From: Kondoa malvinella
Taxonomy: Eukaryota > Basidiomycota > Agaricostilbomycetes > Agaricostilbales > Kondoaceae
DNA length: 64,000 bases
Assembly: GCA_039545315.1 (NCBI GenBank)
Contig: BCIM01000003.1
Span: 1,313,637 to 1,377,636 of the forward strand
Reading direction: 5' to 3'
Of the stretch, positions 10,848 through 25,072 are shown piece after piece. Made by a program: the position numbers and the translations under genes. Numbering within the stretch: the stretch's first letter is position 1; each line of letters starts with the position of its first letter. The notes beneath the pieces are model-generated. The model ran no database searches. It worked only from the letters and a program-made list of their open reading frames with translations, and was not told the DNA's origin.

Positions 10848-13800
10848 ATGCTGCTGTGGAATATACCTTTGCTGTTGCTGGCCCTCAGCTGGCTGCAGAC
10901 GCCTGTCTTTGCTGTCAAAAAGCACGACTGGAAGACATGTTCTCAAGCAGGCTTTTGTCGCCGCAATAGAGCTCTGGCAGACAGAGCGAGCGAACACAAA
11001 GTATCCTGGACTTCTCCCTATTCGATTCAAGGCACTCCCAGCTTCTCTCAAGGCATCTATCAAGCTACACTCGCGAACGCTCTCTTTCCTGACATCTCAT
11101 TCTCGCTCGAGCTCCGCGTTCAAGAGGACAGCACTGTTCGGATCCTTGTAGATGAAGTCAATGGTCTCCAGCAGCGCTACAACGAAGCTGCCAGCTGGGC
11201 ACTGCTCAAAGAGCCACGTGTTGAAGTGAACGATCAAGCATTCAAAACCGACATCAATGCTCGCAGCTCCAGTATCACGTATGGCAATGGGAGCAATAGA
11301 GTTAGCATTCAGCATTCGCCTATCCTGATCACATTCTATCGCGATGATCAACCTCATGTTGTGTTGAACGAACGCGGACTCTTCAACATGGAACACTTCC
11401 GCAAGAAGACGATCGAAGCGCCAAAGGAGTCAGACAAGCCAGACGAGATCCTCTCGGATACTCAGCCTGATGCACAAACTGTTTTGCAAGATACGAAAGA
11501 TGACAAGTTTGCCTTGTTCCTCGACAAGAGCGAAGATGGTTTATGGGAGGAGACATTCGGTGGCAGGAAGGACACAAAGCCGAAAGGACCCGAGTCTCTC
11601 AGTTTGGACATTACTTTCCCTGGCTATGAGCATGTCTTTGGTATCCCTCAGCATACTGGACCCCTTTCCTTGAAGACTACCAGGTCAGTACCTTTATTCA
11701 ACGACTGCAAAGACTGATGGCCATGCAGAGGCGGAGAACGAGCCTTTGATGATCCTTACCGACTTTGGAATGCCGACGTCTTTGAATACGAGACCGACTC
11801 GCCAATGTCCATCTACGGCTCGATACCATAGTCAGTCATCTAGATGGGTCATACACTGCACACTTAACTCAATGCCGTGATTGAAAGCATGCAAGCACAT
11901 CGAGCAGGTTCAACAGTCGGTGTCTTTTGGCTCAACGCTGCCGAGACCTGGATCGACATTGAGAAATCTAGCACGCCCAAGCCAATCAGTGATTCCTGGC
12001 GAAAGACTCGTAGCAAGACGCTCTCTGACACTGGTCCGACTGACAAGACGACCACGACGCATTGGATGTCAGAAACCGGCATCCTTGATCTCTTTGTATT
12101 CTTGGGTCCAGACCAGGACTCGTTGTACAAGCAGTTCTCGTCCTTGGTTGGGTCAACAGCTATGCCGCAATATTTTGCGATCGGTCACCACCAATGTCGC
12201 TGGAATTACTTGACTGAAGAAGATGTGCTTGAGGTGTCTGCCAAGTTTGACGAGCATGATATGCCGATGGACGTCATGTGGCTCGATATGTGAGCTGCAA
12301 CTGATGTTCACTGTTGTATATGCTCACCTATTCTATAGCGAGTACGCGGAAGAACACAAGGTAAAAGTCCCTATGACTTGACGCGTTCTTTTGCTGATAT
12401 AGCTCGCAGTATTTTATCTGGGACGAAAGCAAGTTTCCAACGCCCGAGAAGATGCAAGAAGCCCTGGTGGCTCGAGGTCGACAGCTAGTAGCCATCATAG
12501 ACCCGCACATCAAACGCACGCCTTCGCTCCATGTCTACAAAGAAGCTCAAGATTTGGGCATTCTATGCAAGACGCCCGATGGTGGAGAATATGAGGGCTG
12601 GTGTTGGACAGGGTCAAGCTCTTGGGTCGATTGGTTCGATCCGAAGAGGTCTGTCAGTTGCGTAAGAGGTTGGGTCTAACTGACTGGCTAATGCTTAGTT
12701 GGGATTGGTGGACTGGCCTGTTCAAGTTTGCTAAGTTCAAGGTATGTGTCTATCATTCATATAAAGGGTAATGCCCACGTCATTGCCAGGGCTCGACTCG
12801 CAACCTTTGGGTGTGGAATGACATGAACGAGGTAGATTCCTCAAGAATTGGCTTGAAGCCTATTGATCGTCTATCAGCCTTCTGTATTCAATGCTCCAGA
12901 GATTACTATGCCGAGGGACAACGTTCACCACGGCGGCTGGGAGCATCGAGATGTCCATAACATGTTTGGCATGCTTTTCGTTTGTCCACTTGTCTGCAAA
13001 CAAATCACAATACTGATCATCTCTATTAAGCACAATGTCACCTCTGAGGCTTTGATACAACGAGAAGCAGAACCTCGAAGGCCATTCGTACTGTCGCGTT
13101 CCTTTTTTGCTGGATCACAGCGCTTTGGCGCGTAAGTTTAGCCTTGGAATCGACTGATATTGAGACTCACTGCATCGTAGTATCTGGACAGGAGACAACG
13201 GAGGAAGCTGGGACCATCTGGCTGTTTCTGTCCCAATGATCTTGGCCAATGGAGTCGGTGGAATGGCATGGAATGGAGGTAAGCATTCTATCAATGCTCT
13301 CGGGCTGCTTTGACGACTCCTCGCAGCCGATGTTGGAGGGTAGATCGTACCTTTTCTGTAAGGCGTTTCGCGTGTTGATGCCTCTGTTCTAGATTCTTTG
13401 GCGACCCATCCCCTGAGATGCTCGTCCGCTGGTATCAAGCTGGTGCTTTTGCTCCATTCTTCAGAGCGCATGCGCATATTGATACAAAACGCCGCGAGCC
13501 TTACCTCTTTGACGAGCCAATTCGGGGTCATCTCCGAGATGCCCTGCGCCTGCGCTATTCTCTTCTGCCTATGTGGTATACCGCCTTCTGGGACGCGCAC
13601 AGAAGCGGTAAACCCATCGCAACGTAGGCTTTTTCTTTGAGGAGTAGAGCAGTGTGATTGAAGTAGCCGAACAGGCCACACTACATCGCTTTCCCGGACG
13701 ACAAGGTTGGTATAGCGATAGATGATCAGTTCTACGTCGGTAGCAACGCTGCGCTCTTAGTCAAGCCAATCACAAAAGAAGGCGCAGCCGATACGACGAT

Positions 13801-16172
13801 TTACTTAGTGGACGAACAACCCTACTATGACTACTTCACGAACGAGGTTCACTTTGGTACTAAAGGTGGATCTACTGTTTCTGTATCGGCACCTTTGGAC
13901 AAGATTCCAGTCTACCAGCGAGGAGGCTCTATAGTGCCTCGAAGAGATATCGTCAGAAGAAGCGCTATACTTGCCTGGCGCGATCCAATCACATTGATTG
14001 CAGCGACGGATGACCATGGCTCAGCTCAAGGCAACCTGTACCTGGACGATGGCGAAACGTACAACTTTGAGCAAGGCGACTTCGTCCACCGTTCATTCAG
14101 CTTGACAACAACCTCGTCTAAGCTGGTGACTCTATCGAACAGTGATTTAATTGCTTCGGAATCATCAGTGGACCTGCAGCAATACTCTGGCAGCAAGAGA
14201 AGCTACTTCAACCAGATCAAGGAGCATCTCGTGACCGATACCATTGTTATACTTGGCCTAGCAAAGAAGCCGTCCTGTGTCAAACCTTCAGCAAGCGCTT
14301 CGGGTCTCGCCTTTGATTGGCAAGATGGTATAGGGGCATCCGCTGGTCGCAAAAAATCAGGCAAGACAGCCAGTCGCCTGAAGATCCAGGGCGCCAACCT
14401 CCCGATCACGCAAGCCTGGAAGCTACTCATACACTTTGACGGTCAGCAATGTCCGCAAAAGAGCTACAACGAACCTGCACTTGCTTTACAAAGTCCTGCC
14501 TGTCCGATTGGTCAATATCGTTGCAAAAATGAGGGACACAAGCCAGCGTGCATCCTCTTCTCGCGCGTTAACGATGGCTTGTGCGATTCAGAATGCTGCG
14601 ATGGTTCTGATGAGTTTGATGGCAAAATTACATGCCCAAACAGATGCAAGGAAGCCGGTCAGGCACATCGCAAGCAAATGGATGAGGAGAATCGCAAGAC
14701 TCGCGTTGGCGCTCAAGTGCGGTCAGAATACATCACCTTCGGCCGCAAAGAGAAGCTGCGACTCGAGGCCAATGTTGACCGACTTCAGGCTGAGCTCATT
14801 GCTTTGGAGGAGAAAGAGCACAAGATGAAGACTGTCCTTGACCAAACAGAAGCTAGAGGGCGCGAAGAGACAGATCGAAAGAAGGCCAGCCTGCCTTATC
14901 GCCGACTTGTCGACCATCAGCAGGCAATCAAGATGCTTCGAGGCCAGCGCGATGATTATGCCACTCGCTTAGACGAGCTTGTAGCGCTACTCAATGATCT
15001 CCGAGCGGACTACAACCCCAATTACCAGGACATGGCAGTGAAAGGTGCCGTCAAAGGCTTCGAAGATTGGCAACGCGCGAACGGCTATGATTTGGCCGAT
15101 GAGGGCGCCGAAATGCAAGAGCTCGTCGAAGAATCAGCTGCTACACCAAGCTCAATGGCTACCTCGCAAGCTGAAGTTGCATACACAGACGATCAATTGA
15201 AGGACTTTGAGAAGGAGGACCCGCTGTCGATTCTCGATGACCTTGCAATAGGTCAAGTCTCCCAAAGCAGTCTGCCGGATGTCACTGAGACTCGTGCGTG
15301 ATCTCTCTGGCGTTACATTACCATCGCTGATGTCGAGACAGTGTTCCGCCTGGAGAATTATGTGCCCGAAGCTTTGAAGCCTAGCTACACGGCTGGCATC
15401 GAAAACTTCCTTTCGGTTCTATCTCGCTTTGGTATCATAAAGGACTCTCAAAGATTCGACGCTTCCTCCTCTGATCGACCTGGTTTGTGGTGTCCTGAAT
15501 TGCAGAGGCTGGAGCTAATCGGTCCAATAGATGTAGTCAAGGCCCGATCGTTACACGGCGATGCTCAAAAAGCAGTGACCGCGTCAAAGAAGCATCTCAA
15601 GGAAGAAAAGGATTCTCTCGCCAAAGACTGGGGTCTGGAATGGGAGTTCAAGAAACTTGAAGGAGTTTGCGTCGACAAGAACACTGGAGAGTAAGCTTGG
15701 AATTTTATGCACTCTGTCTCGGGCTGAATAATGTGTTCCAACAGGTACACCTACGAAATCTGTCTATTCAAAGAAGGCAAACAAAAATCCAACAAAGGGG
15801 CTCAGAGCACATCATTAGGGTGAGCAGATTGTTCACGAGTGATGCCTGTACTGACTATTGATGTACAGCCGCTTTGCGAGCTGGCATCCTACAGCTGAGC
15901 AATCGTCCGATGCTTATTACACAAAACAAGTCTACGACAAAGGACAGCGCTGCTGGAATGGAGTACGTATCATCTTGTTTCTCTGTTACCCACTGGCTGA
16001 TGCACTATGACAGCCTGAGCGTAGCGTCAAGCTGGACATTGTCTGCGGCACCAAGAACGAGCTGCTGTCGGTCATGGAGCCAAACAAGTGCGAATACTTG
16101 TTTAGAATGACATCGCCGGCCGTCTGCAAGGTAGATGTCGAAGATGAGGGAAACGTAAAGGTAGAACTGTAG
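10848..16172 (+). CDS. glucosidase II alpha-beta fusion (GH31 catalytic subunit joined to PRKCSH-type beta subunit)
   Basis: Trims glucose from N-glycans in the ER. Seventeen exons keep frame: 10848-11683, 11729-11830, 11888-12289, 12339-12360, 12410-12648, 12699-12741, 12790-12831, 12878-12979, 13031-13131, 13181-13278, 13327-13339, 13393-13623, 13675-15293, 15342-15690, 15745-15819, 15869-15962, 16014-16172. They encode 1508 residues. The signal peptide (about 1-22) is followed by [17 protein letters not shown], a hallmark of the alpha subunit. The GH31 nucleophile is Asp559 in WNDMNEPSVF and the acid/base is Asp635 in [11 protein letters not shown]. The alpha part ends near residue 1003. 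After about 16 linker residues the beta part begins: an LDLa repeat from Cys1020 ([19 protein letters not shown]), a coiled coil, and an MRH domain from about 1396 ([36 protein letters not shown]). It ends in KVEL, an HDEL-like tail. Fusion and linker sit within exon 13. An in-frame ATG at 10824 is an alternative start. Confidence 0.93.
12339..12360 (+). other. 22-base micro-exon of the glucosidase II fusion gene
   Basis: Encodes the residues after WLDI in the GH31 domain (EYAEEHK). It is flanked by introns 12290-12338 and 12361-12409, both 49 bases with GT..AG ends. Without it the frame breaks and the conserved stretch leading to YFIWDESKF is lost. Confidence 0.75.
13327..13339 (+). other. 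13-base micro-exon of the glucosidase II fusion gene
   Basis: Thirteen bases between introns 13279-13326 and 13340-13392 supply the conserved ADVGG of the GH31 motif 'GMAWNGADVGGFFG'. Phase 1 before and phase 2 after agree with the neighbouring exons. Confidence 0.8.
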
Positions 16173-16509
16173 CGCTAGCATGCTCATGATGCATTGTGCA
16201 AACCTCGTCAAAGCAGATATCATGATCACATTCCGTAGACAGATTAATATGGCCGCTATGGCATCAGGAGCCCTTGCATACTGGTGTCCACGCAGAATTG
16301 AGAGAGCGACTCGTTCTGACAGGGTTGCATGTGATATCGGCTCGTGACGAGATGCCTGCATCTTGCTTGCTCAAACTCGAGGTAACACTTATTGGAAGAC
16401 CGTAGCAACTTCCATAGAGCAGAAGCAAAGCACAGCGCAGAATTTGCTCGGCAATCTCCTTTACCGACTTGGAAAGTTGTCATCGATAGCCTGTCATTTC
16501 AAGGCAGCC

Positions 16510-18838
16510 ATGGCCTTTGCATCGCTGGTGAATGGCGCAGATTGTGGTCCAGTGAATCCATTGGCGTCCTTGAAAAACGCATATGGACAAGACCGCGGGC
16601 TGCAGCAGGATCGTTTCTTGCCTGTCGCTGGACCTTCTTCGCAAAGCTTTCGCGGCCAGAACAAGCAATATCCAGTCTTGGATCATGAGACTGCTCAATT
16701 CTACGAGAACAGAGGTGCTGGACCTGCGTTCGACATGGCTCCTTTGGATCGAGCGCTCTCTCCAAATCAGAAAGCTGTGCCAAGTTGGGTAGTCGATTTC
16801 GCTGCTTCTCAAGCTCCGCAAGCCAATTCAAGCAATGTACCAGCATGGGCAAAAGACTTTAAGCGGGATCAGCGGGCTTCCTCACCTAGAAGTCAGCCGC
16901 AAGCCTATTCCGCGTCACCAGCTGCTCAGCGATATGCAGCTCCTCCAATGTTTCAGATGCAGCAGATGCCTTTCAATGATTGGAGTATGGAAGCTGAGAG
17001 GCAGAGGATAGAACAGCGGGCAGCTCAAGAGAGTTCGCAGCTGGATGCGGCATTCCATCGAGCTCATCAAGGTATGTCTGTTCCTGCTGACTTATCGGCA
17101 TCCATGCTCACGCTCTTGAGCGTAGCATCACAATGGGAGAAAGCCTTTGACGGCAGATCCAGCGACTCTCGACTGCAAGACCGCTCTGCTTCACCTCCCC
17201 TTGTCCAGAACCAGAGATCAGCAGCTACAGATGATGCTCTAGTACAAACTGCTGGAGATTTGCTCGAATCAATATCTTCCGATCAGAACCCTAAATTCAA
17301 ACAATCCGGTTTCATGAACCTCATGCGACAGCTTCGGGATCGAGAAGTCGCTGTTGAAGGCAATTCCGTCGTCGAGGCTGATGGTCAAGGAACGCCCTAT
17401 CAGTCTACCTCGAGATTGGACAAGGGCAAAGGAAGAGCATACCAACATGTCGCCGAACCATTGAACCAGAATCAAGATGCTGCTTATGAAGAACGGTTCG
17501 CACAAGAGACGATGCATGGGTACGATGTCATGCGCGATGTATGGGATGAAGAGGATACTGTCCGGGAAGCTAGGGAGAGACAACCGCAGAGGCAATTCCA
17601 GGGTGATGGAGGTGCTATAACGGATGATATGGATGAAGAAATGGTTGACGAACGCTTCGACAATCAGAACATCATCAACCAGCCTTCAGCTTTCCGCCAA
17701 GCATCTTCGCAAGTCGATCATTCGGATTGGCATCACCTGCAGCGCGAATGGGATGCTTTCGAAGCCACAGCTACTGGTGTTCGGCCGCTGCATACAACAA
17801 ATCAACATGCGCTGCATAGAGAATACATGTCTGAAGCAGCACAAGCAGCCATGTCTCGCACTATAGCTCAACTGGAAGCGGAAACCCAACAGAATCCGCA
17901 AGATTCTTCTTCCTGGCTTGCTTTGGGTATCAAACAGCAAGAGAATGAAAGAGAAGAACAAGCTATCAAAGCGCTGCAACAAGCATTAGCGTTGGATCCT
18001 GAACTCTCGGATGCATGGTTGGCTATCGCTGTTAGCTATACCAATGAGAATGTTCGGTCTTTAGCATACGATGCTATAGAAAGATGGATCGATAGTCGGA
18101 AGGAATACGCCGAGACTGTGCGCCAGTACAAGATGTTACAAGGAGAACAGATGGACGATGCATCTTCGGCAGATCGACATGCGTATTTGACTGGCATGCT
18201 TATTACTATGGCGACTGCTTCACCTGATGTACAAGAGATGGGCGGAGAAGCAATAGATGCAGATATTCAAGTAGCGCTTGGTGTGCTGTTCAACTCGAGT
18301 GAAGAGTTTGACAAGGCTGTGGATTGTCTCGGAGCTGCTTTAGCTGTTCGACCAGATGTGAGTCTGTGCGTAGCGTATTGTGAACAAACCCTAATGGTTG
18401 AGTAGGACCCGATGCTCTACAATCGCCTTGGCGCCACGCATGCAAACAGCGGTCGAGCAGAACAAGCGATGCAGTACTACTTCCGCGCACTTGAACTCCA
18501 GCCAGCTTATGCAAGAGCTCGGTACAACTTGGCAGTGGCTTCCATCAGCCTAGGCAATCATCAAGAAGCAGCTGAATATCTCCTGACTGCTTTGGCGCAG
18601 CAAGAGAGCGAGTACCAAGGCTCGGATAGAGATGTTGGAGCCATGCAAGATGATCGTGCTGGTGTATCTAGTGAGTCTTCCTCGTTCAAATGGGTATTCG
18701 TACTGATGCGCTCGAGTAGATGCGCTGTGGGAGACATTGGGCAATTGCTGCTCTATACTTGGACACCCTTCGCTCGTCGGCGCGTGCAATAGTCGCAACC
18801 TCGCTGCCTTTGTAGATAGCGGCATCTTTGCATTCTGA
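16510..18838 (+). CDS. PEX5: peroxisomal targeting signal receptor PEX5
   Basis: Binds PTS1 cargo in the cytosol and carries it to the peroxisome membrane. Four exons (16510-17071, 17126-18357, 18406-18670, 18720-18838) give 725 residues. The N-terminus MAFASLVNGADCGPVNPL carries the conserved cysteine that is monoubiquitinated for recycling, followed by LQQDRF. Several W-x-x-x-F/Y-type PEX14-binding motifs follow (SWVVDF, AWAKDF, QWEKAF, EWDAF). The C-terminal half holds TPR repeats, e.g. SSWLALGIKQQENEREEQA, AWLAIAVSYTNE, LYNRLGATHANSGRAEQAM and ARYNLAVASISLGNHQEA, and the ending NSRNLAAFVDSGIFAF. The first intron (17072-17125, 54 bases) has no stop and is a multiple of three. The start is the ATG at the conserved cysteine block; an upstream frame from 16363 has no family similarity. 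Confidence 0.93.
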
Positions 18839-19084
18839 TCTATTGTGCATTTTATCATAGCACGCAATCGCGGGGCGGCAAAAATATGATTTGTTGATCG
18901 CGGCCTCGAAGTGGGAAAAACCCAGAGCGCGACACAGCTTGACTTCCTGCAGCGACTTTGCTATTTTCCATTCATCTATCTCCACTACAATCATCGGTGA
19001 GCTGCAGTATTCGAGGTGTTCGTGACAGTTCTGATTAAGCGTCATGTCAGCAACCGCACCTTTTTTGCATTCTACATCTCGGAA

Positions 19085-21244
<2,160 letters not shown>

Positions 21245-21375
21245 ATGTGTTGCCAGATGAAGCATAGAGGAATAGATGTAGACCTGGAAGTACAAAAGCA
21301 TGCGTGTTGCATTACAATGATGATTGTGTATATGATATGACGGGTATTGGTTCACTACCGCACAGATTGTCCTTT

Positions 21376-23480
21376 CTATGTCCTTTGTACCACCTTCCAA
21401 CTCCCCTGCTTGAATCGTTTCGCTCCTAAAAGTGACAGACCTGCCATAGTGAACATCGCTATAGACCGCGTTAGTACTTGGTGGATGAATAGACAGTAGT
21501 AACGAACCTCCAGTAAAGCCGATGCCTATATGAAAGACAGAAGTGCTGGTCCTCCCAAGTGAGTCTTGCGAGTAGGTTGCGAAAATCTGAGCGAGAGGCG
21601 CAGAGATGGTTGCCGGTATGACAATCGTCAACCAGAGCATCGAAAGACCGCTTGTCAGGTTTCGTATCCCGATAATCTCTGTCAAGACCGCGCCATTCCT
21701 AGACAATCATGATCAGAAATTGGCTCGGGTGGATGAAGGTTAACTTACGAGATCCAAAAGATGCCTAGGGACTAGATGAGCCAAGATCAAGTCGAAATCA
21801 AAGCAGCTCACCTCCAGTAGCTCCTTGAATAATAGCAAAAACGCCAAGAATAGCGAAATTGGACGCAAACATCCACAAGAAGAAGCACGAAAAGCCAGCA
21901 ATGATCGTGACTATGGAAGCGCCGTTGATGCGACCGATCTTATCGCTGAAAATGCCACAGATCGGTCTTCCTACCAGTTGACCGGCAGCTAGCATACTTT
22001 GCAGAGTTGCTCTGTTTGGATGTCAGGAACAGCCTAAAGAAAAGACGAGATTCTGACCCTTGCTTCTGTGTCAAACCGAGACCTTGAGTCGCGTAGGACG
22101 GTATTGAGTATATCCCAGTGGCGTAGGCCATTTGACTGATCAAGCCTTCAGCAATCGCTGGGCAAGTGATCGACCACACGCACATAAAGAAGCCCCAGAG
22201 ACAAATAGAAATAAAACCTCCATTCTTAAATAGATCCAGCTGAAAGGGATGGAACTTGACTTTGAGCGGTTTGTTGCGAGCTGTCAAATACAAAATTAGC
22301 TTGTTTGCTCAGCTCAGAGGCTTGACGAGCTTACACTTCATCAGGATTGTAGCTGGTATCAGGACGCCAACAGCACAGAGTCCATTCATAAGGAAAGCAT
22401 AGCGCAATCCATGACGCTCAATCACCAATCCTATTTCGACATCAACAATTTCCTGTGCGAAAGTAGCTGCACGTACTCGTCACGCTGGAGAAAAGTAGGC
22501 CGCCTGCTCCACTCCCAGCTCCCTGTAAGCCTAGAGCCAGTGATCGTTTCCGTCCGAACCATTGAGCGACAATAGGTGCCGAAGAGACCATAATGAATCC
22601 CAATCCAAGACCGAAGCATACTCCCTGACTGGTTCATATTCAACAACACGCCGGCAATGCAAGAGCGTTAGATGACGCACGTGAGGAACAACTGCCAAAG
22701 CTTTTCCGCCCATCCAGCTGCTATTTGACCACCTCCAAGCAGAGCAGTACCGATCATCATGGGTACACGATGTCCGTATGACTTGCTTAGCCAGTTAGAG
22801 AATGGTCCGCAGAGCATTGCAAGGGAAAGAGATAGACCGCCGACTTTCACAGGGATCAGTTTGTGCCAGGTACGAAGAGAGAATTCGCACTGAAGGCAAA
22901 ATCGAGAGGTGTTGCTCCGGGGTAATAATCGCTATTGCACTGTTAATCGCTTGAAGAGCCATAGGCGTAGTCTGAGCTTACTTATCCAGATAAAATGACA
23001 GAAAAATCCCGAAAGTCGCGTTCAGCCCTGTGATGCATTGATCAGAACTGTACCAAGAACTTCAACATGCCTGGAGAGAGCATACCCCAAGTGACCATCG
23101 CCTGTTCGACTAAATTAGTTACTGCAAGGTTAGGCAGAAATCGAAACGCACAATGGCCTGAACAATCAACTCAGCGACTGTTATTTCGCGACAAAAGAGC
23201 AACTAACAAAAGAGCAGCTAACGATAACCCAACCGTAACCGCCATCCTTCATTCAGCGGGCGCATCAGCTCGAGTCTTGACATTTCTGGGGTCAGAGGCT
23301 CACAGGAAAGTCCTCCTTATTGTCGTCCTGCGGTAATATGTCTTCAACCTTTTCCTTTTCGTCATCGCTTGCAGTCTCTGGCTCAGCAGGACCTGGCCAT
23401 TTTAGCACTGGACCATTTTCAGGATGCACAGATTCGACTGAAGCTTGTTTTGAGATCCTTTCTCCTGGTGCAGTCGACAT
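21376..23480 (-). CDS. MFS transporter, monocarboxylate (MCT) type
   Basis: About ten exons. A hydrophilic N-terminus (MSTAPGERISKQASVESVHP...) leads by an intron to DGGYGWVIVSCSF, the signature of the fungal MCT-like family. Then follow GLNATFGIFLSFYLD, YYPGATPLDFAF joined to IGGLSLSLAMLCGPFSNWL, GVCFGLGLGFIMVSSAPIVA, WFGRKRSLALGLQGAGSG, LAAGQLVGRPICGIFSDKIG and a last helix ending MAGLSLLGAKRF. Twelve transmembrane helices are expected. Yeast relatives (ESBP6, MCH proteins) export or import small organic acids or riboflavin; the substrate here cannot be read. It converges on the ATP sulfurylase gene with 131 bases between stops. Confidence 0.8.
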
Positions 23481-23913
23481 TATGGATACAGAGCATGGAC
23501 GGGCACAGAGAAAGAGAAGCCGATATCCACAGTACTGGGTATGCTATTCAAGAATTGATGCTGGCTATAAGTTTATGCTGGCGACCTTACGGCCGAAAAG
23601 CTTGTCTTGTCTTGTATGTGAACGGGCTCGTGATAGCGCAAGGAGAGGTATACAGCCAAGGGTAAAGGGCCTGCAGTAGTTGCATGTCCAAATGGGCGCC
23701 GTGGAATTATCGCTTGACCAGCAACCGAATCCTTTTGACCCTTCTCGTTCGCGCTCTGTCTTTGCTGCTGTGCTGTGTGTCTCTTGTCAAGGTCTCTATT
23801 GCTCGTCGCTGCTCAGGACTCTGGTCTTATCGTTGTATCTGCACTACTTGTTTCCAGAAATTGTGATCTTCCGCTGAAAACAAATACCTTGCACCTCCTA
23901 GACTAGACTAGAC
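23481..23913. promoter_or_regulatory. divergent promoter region
   Basis: Separates the starts of the MCT-type transporter (minus) and the MTFP1-like gene (plus). No recognisable element was found. Confidence 0.3.
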
Positions 23914-24810
23914 ATGGCATCAACAGCAACAGCTTTGGTGGAAAAGGTCGTGAATCTAGAAGAAAAGATAGAAAGCGGTGATCTGGGAGATTCGACAAAG
24001 TACGGGCCCGATGTCTCACGAAGGATTGAATGCAATTGACTGGCTTGCCCTCAGCTCTTCCGTTCGATATGCAGCGTATCTCGCAAGACTGAAACGTAAT
24101 TCTCCGACTGTTACAAACCGAATGGACAGCTGATCCGCTGTCATAGCCATCTTTATCAAAAGTACTCGGTATCTAGCCTATACGTCAGACTTCGGTGAAG
24201 CTTTTCGACCACAAATTAACCCAAAATACGTGCAAGCCGCGTACGCTTTACCTTTTGCGTATCAAGCTACACCTATTCTGAAATTAAACACAGATACGGC
24301 GTTTCATGGCTTTACTTGTTGGGCGATGTCGGGTATGAAGGCTGGAAAACCCACCTTAGAAGAAAAGGTTCTCCTCAGATAGGCGGACCATCAGAATCGA
24401 CAGAAGTTGGGTTGGTCGTTGCGAAAAGAGCAGTCTTTCAAGGAACGGCTTCTATGCTTTTCCCTGCTTTGACGATACATTCAGCTGTCAAATACTCTCG
24501 TTTGTCCCACTTTAACTGTATAGATGTCTTGCTAAGGATAGTCGCAGCACCGTTGTTCCGGAATGTTCAACGTCCACGAGTAAAGGCATGGGGACCGACA
24601 GTAACGGGATTGGCGATTGTGCCCTTCTTGCCTTTCATCTTTGATGAGCCAGTGGAACATATTGTGGACGCAGTGTTTGAAAAGATTGAGACGGCAATGG
24701 GGTTGTCGCCTCATCATGTTGAGAACGTGCGTGCGATTGTTCTTCTTTCAAGCTTACTTATGTTCTGCTAGGTTCGGGAGGATTTACCTAAGGCGAAGAA
24801 AGACCTTTGA
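23914..24810 (+). CDS. mitochondrial fission process protein 1 (MTFP1/MTP18)-like
   Basis: Inner mitochondrial membrane protein family that influences mitochondrial fission. Spliced from at least five exons: MASTATALVEKVVNLEEKI..., then SSVRYAAYLARLK, STRYLAYTSDFGEAFRP, YGVSWLYLLGDVGYEG, the conserved AFQG-type block (KRAVFQGTASMLFPALTIHS), WGPTVTGLAIVPFLPFIFD, EPVEHIVDAVFEKIE and a final exon ending VREDLPKAKKDL. The order and the RYLAYTSDFGEAFRP and PFLPFIFDEPVEH motifs match MTP18 proteins. An extra 20-odd residues before RVKAWGPT may hide another small intron. Total about 220-230 residues. Confidence 0.85.
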
Positions 24811-25072
24811 TTCACCTGGACGGATGCAGCGGTGCGGTTGTATGTTTACAGACAAGTATGAAGCGAGTAGAGGGTTCGACGTAGATGCAGTAGGGCTTTA
24901 GAGGATCTCTACTACATTTGCATTGCACGTGTTCATGACTATGCAAAGCCAGGCGCCGCGATGTCCCGAAGCATCAGCGCGAGCTACCCCATGCCAATAG
25001 CGAACATCCGTCTTTAGCTGTACCTTGACCTGCGTCAGTACTTCGTCGTAGCTCATGAATTCACGCTCACAT

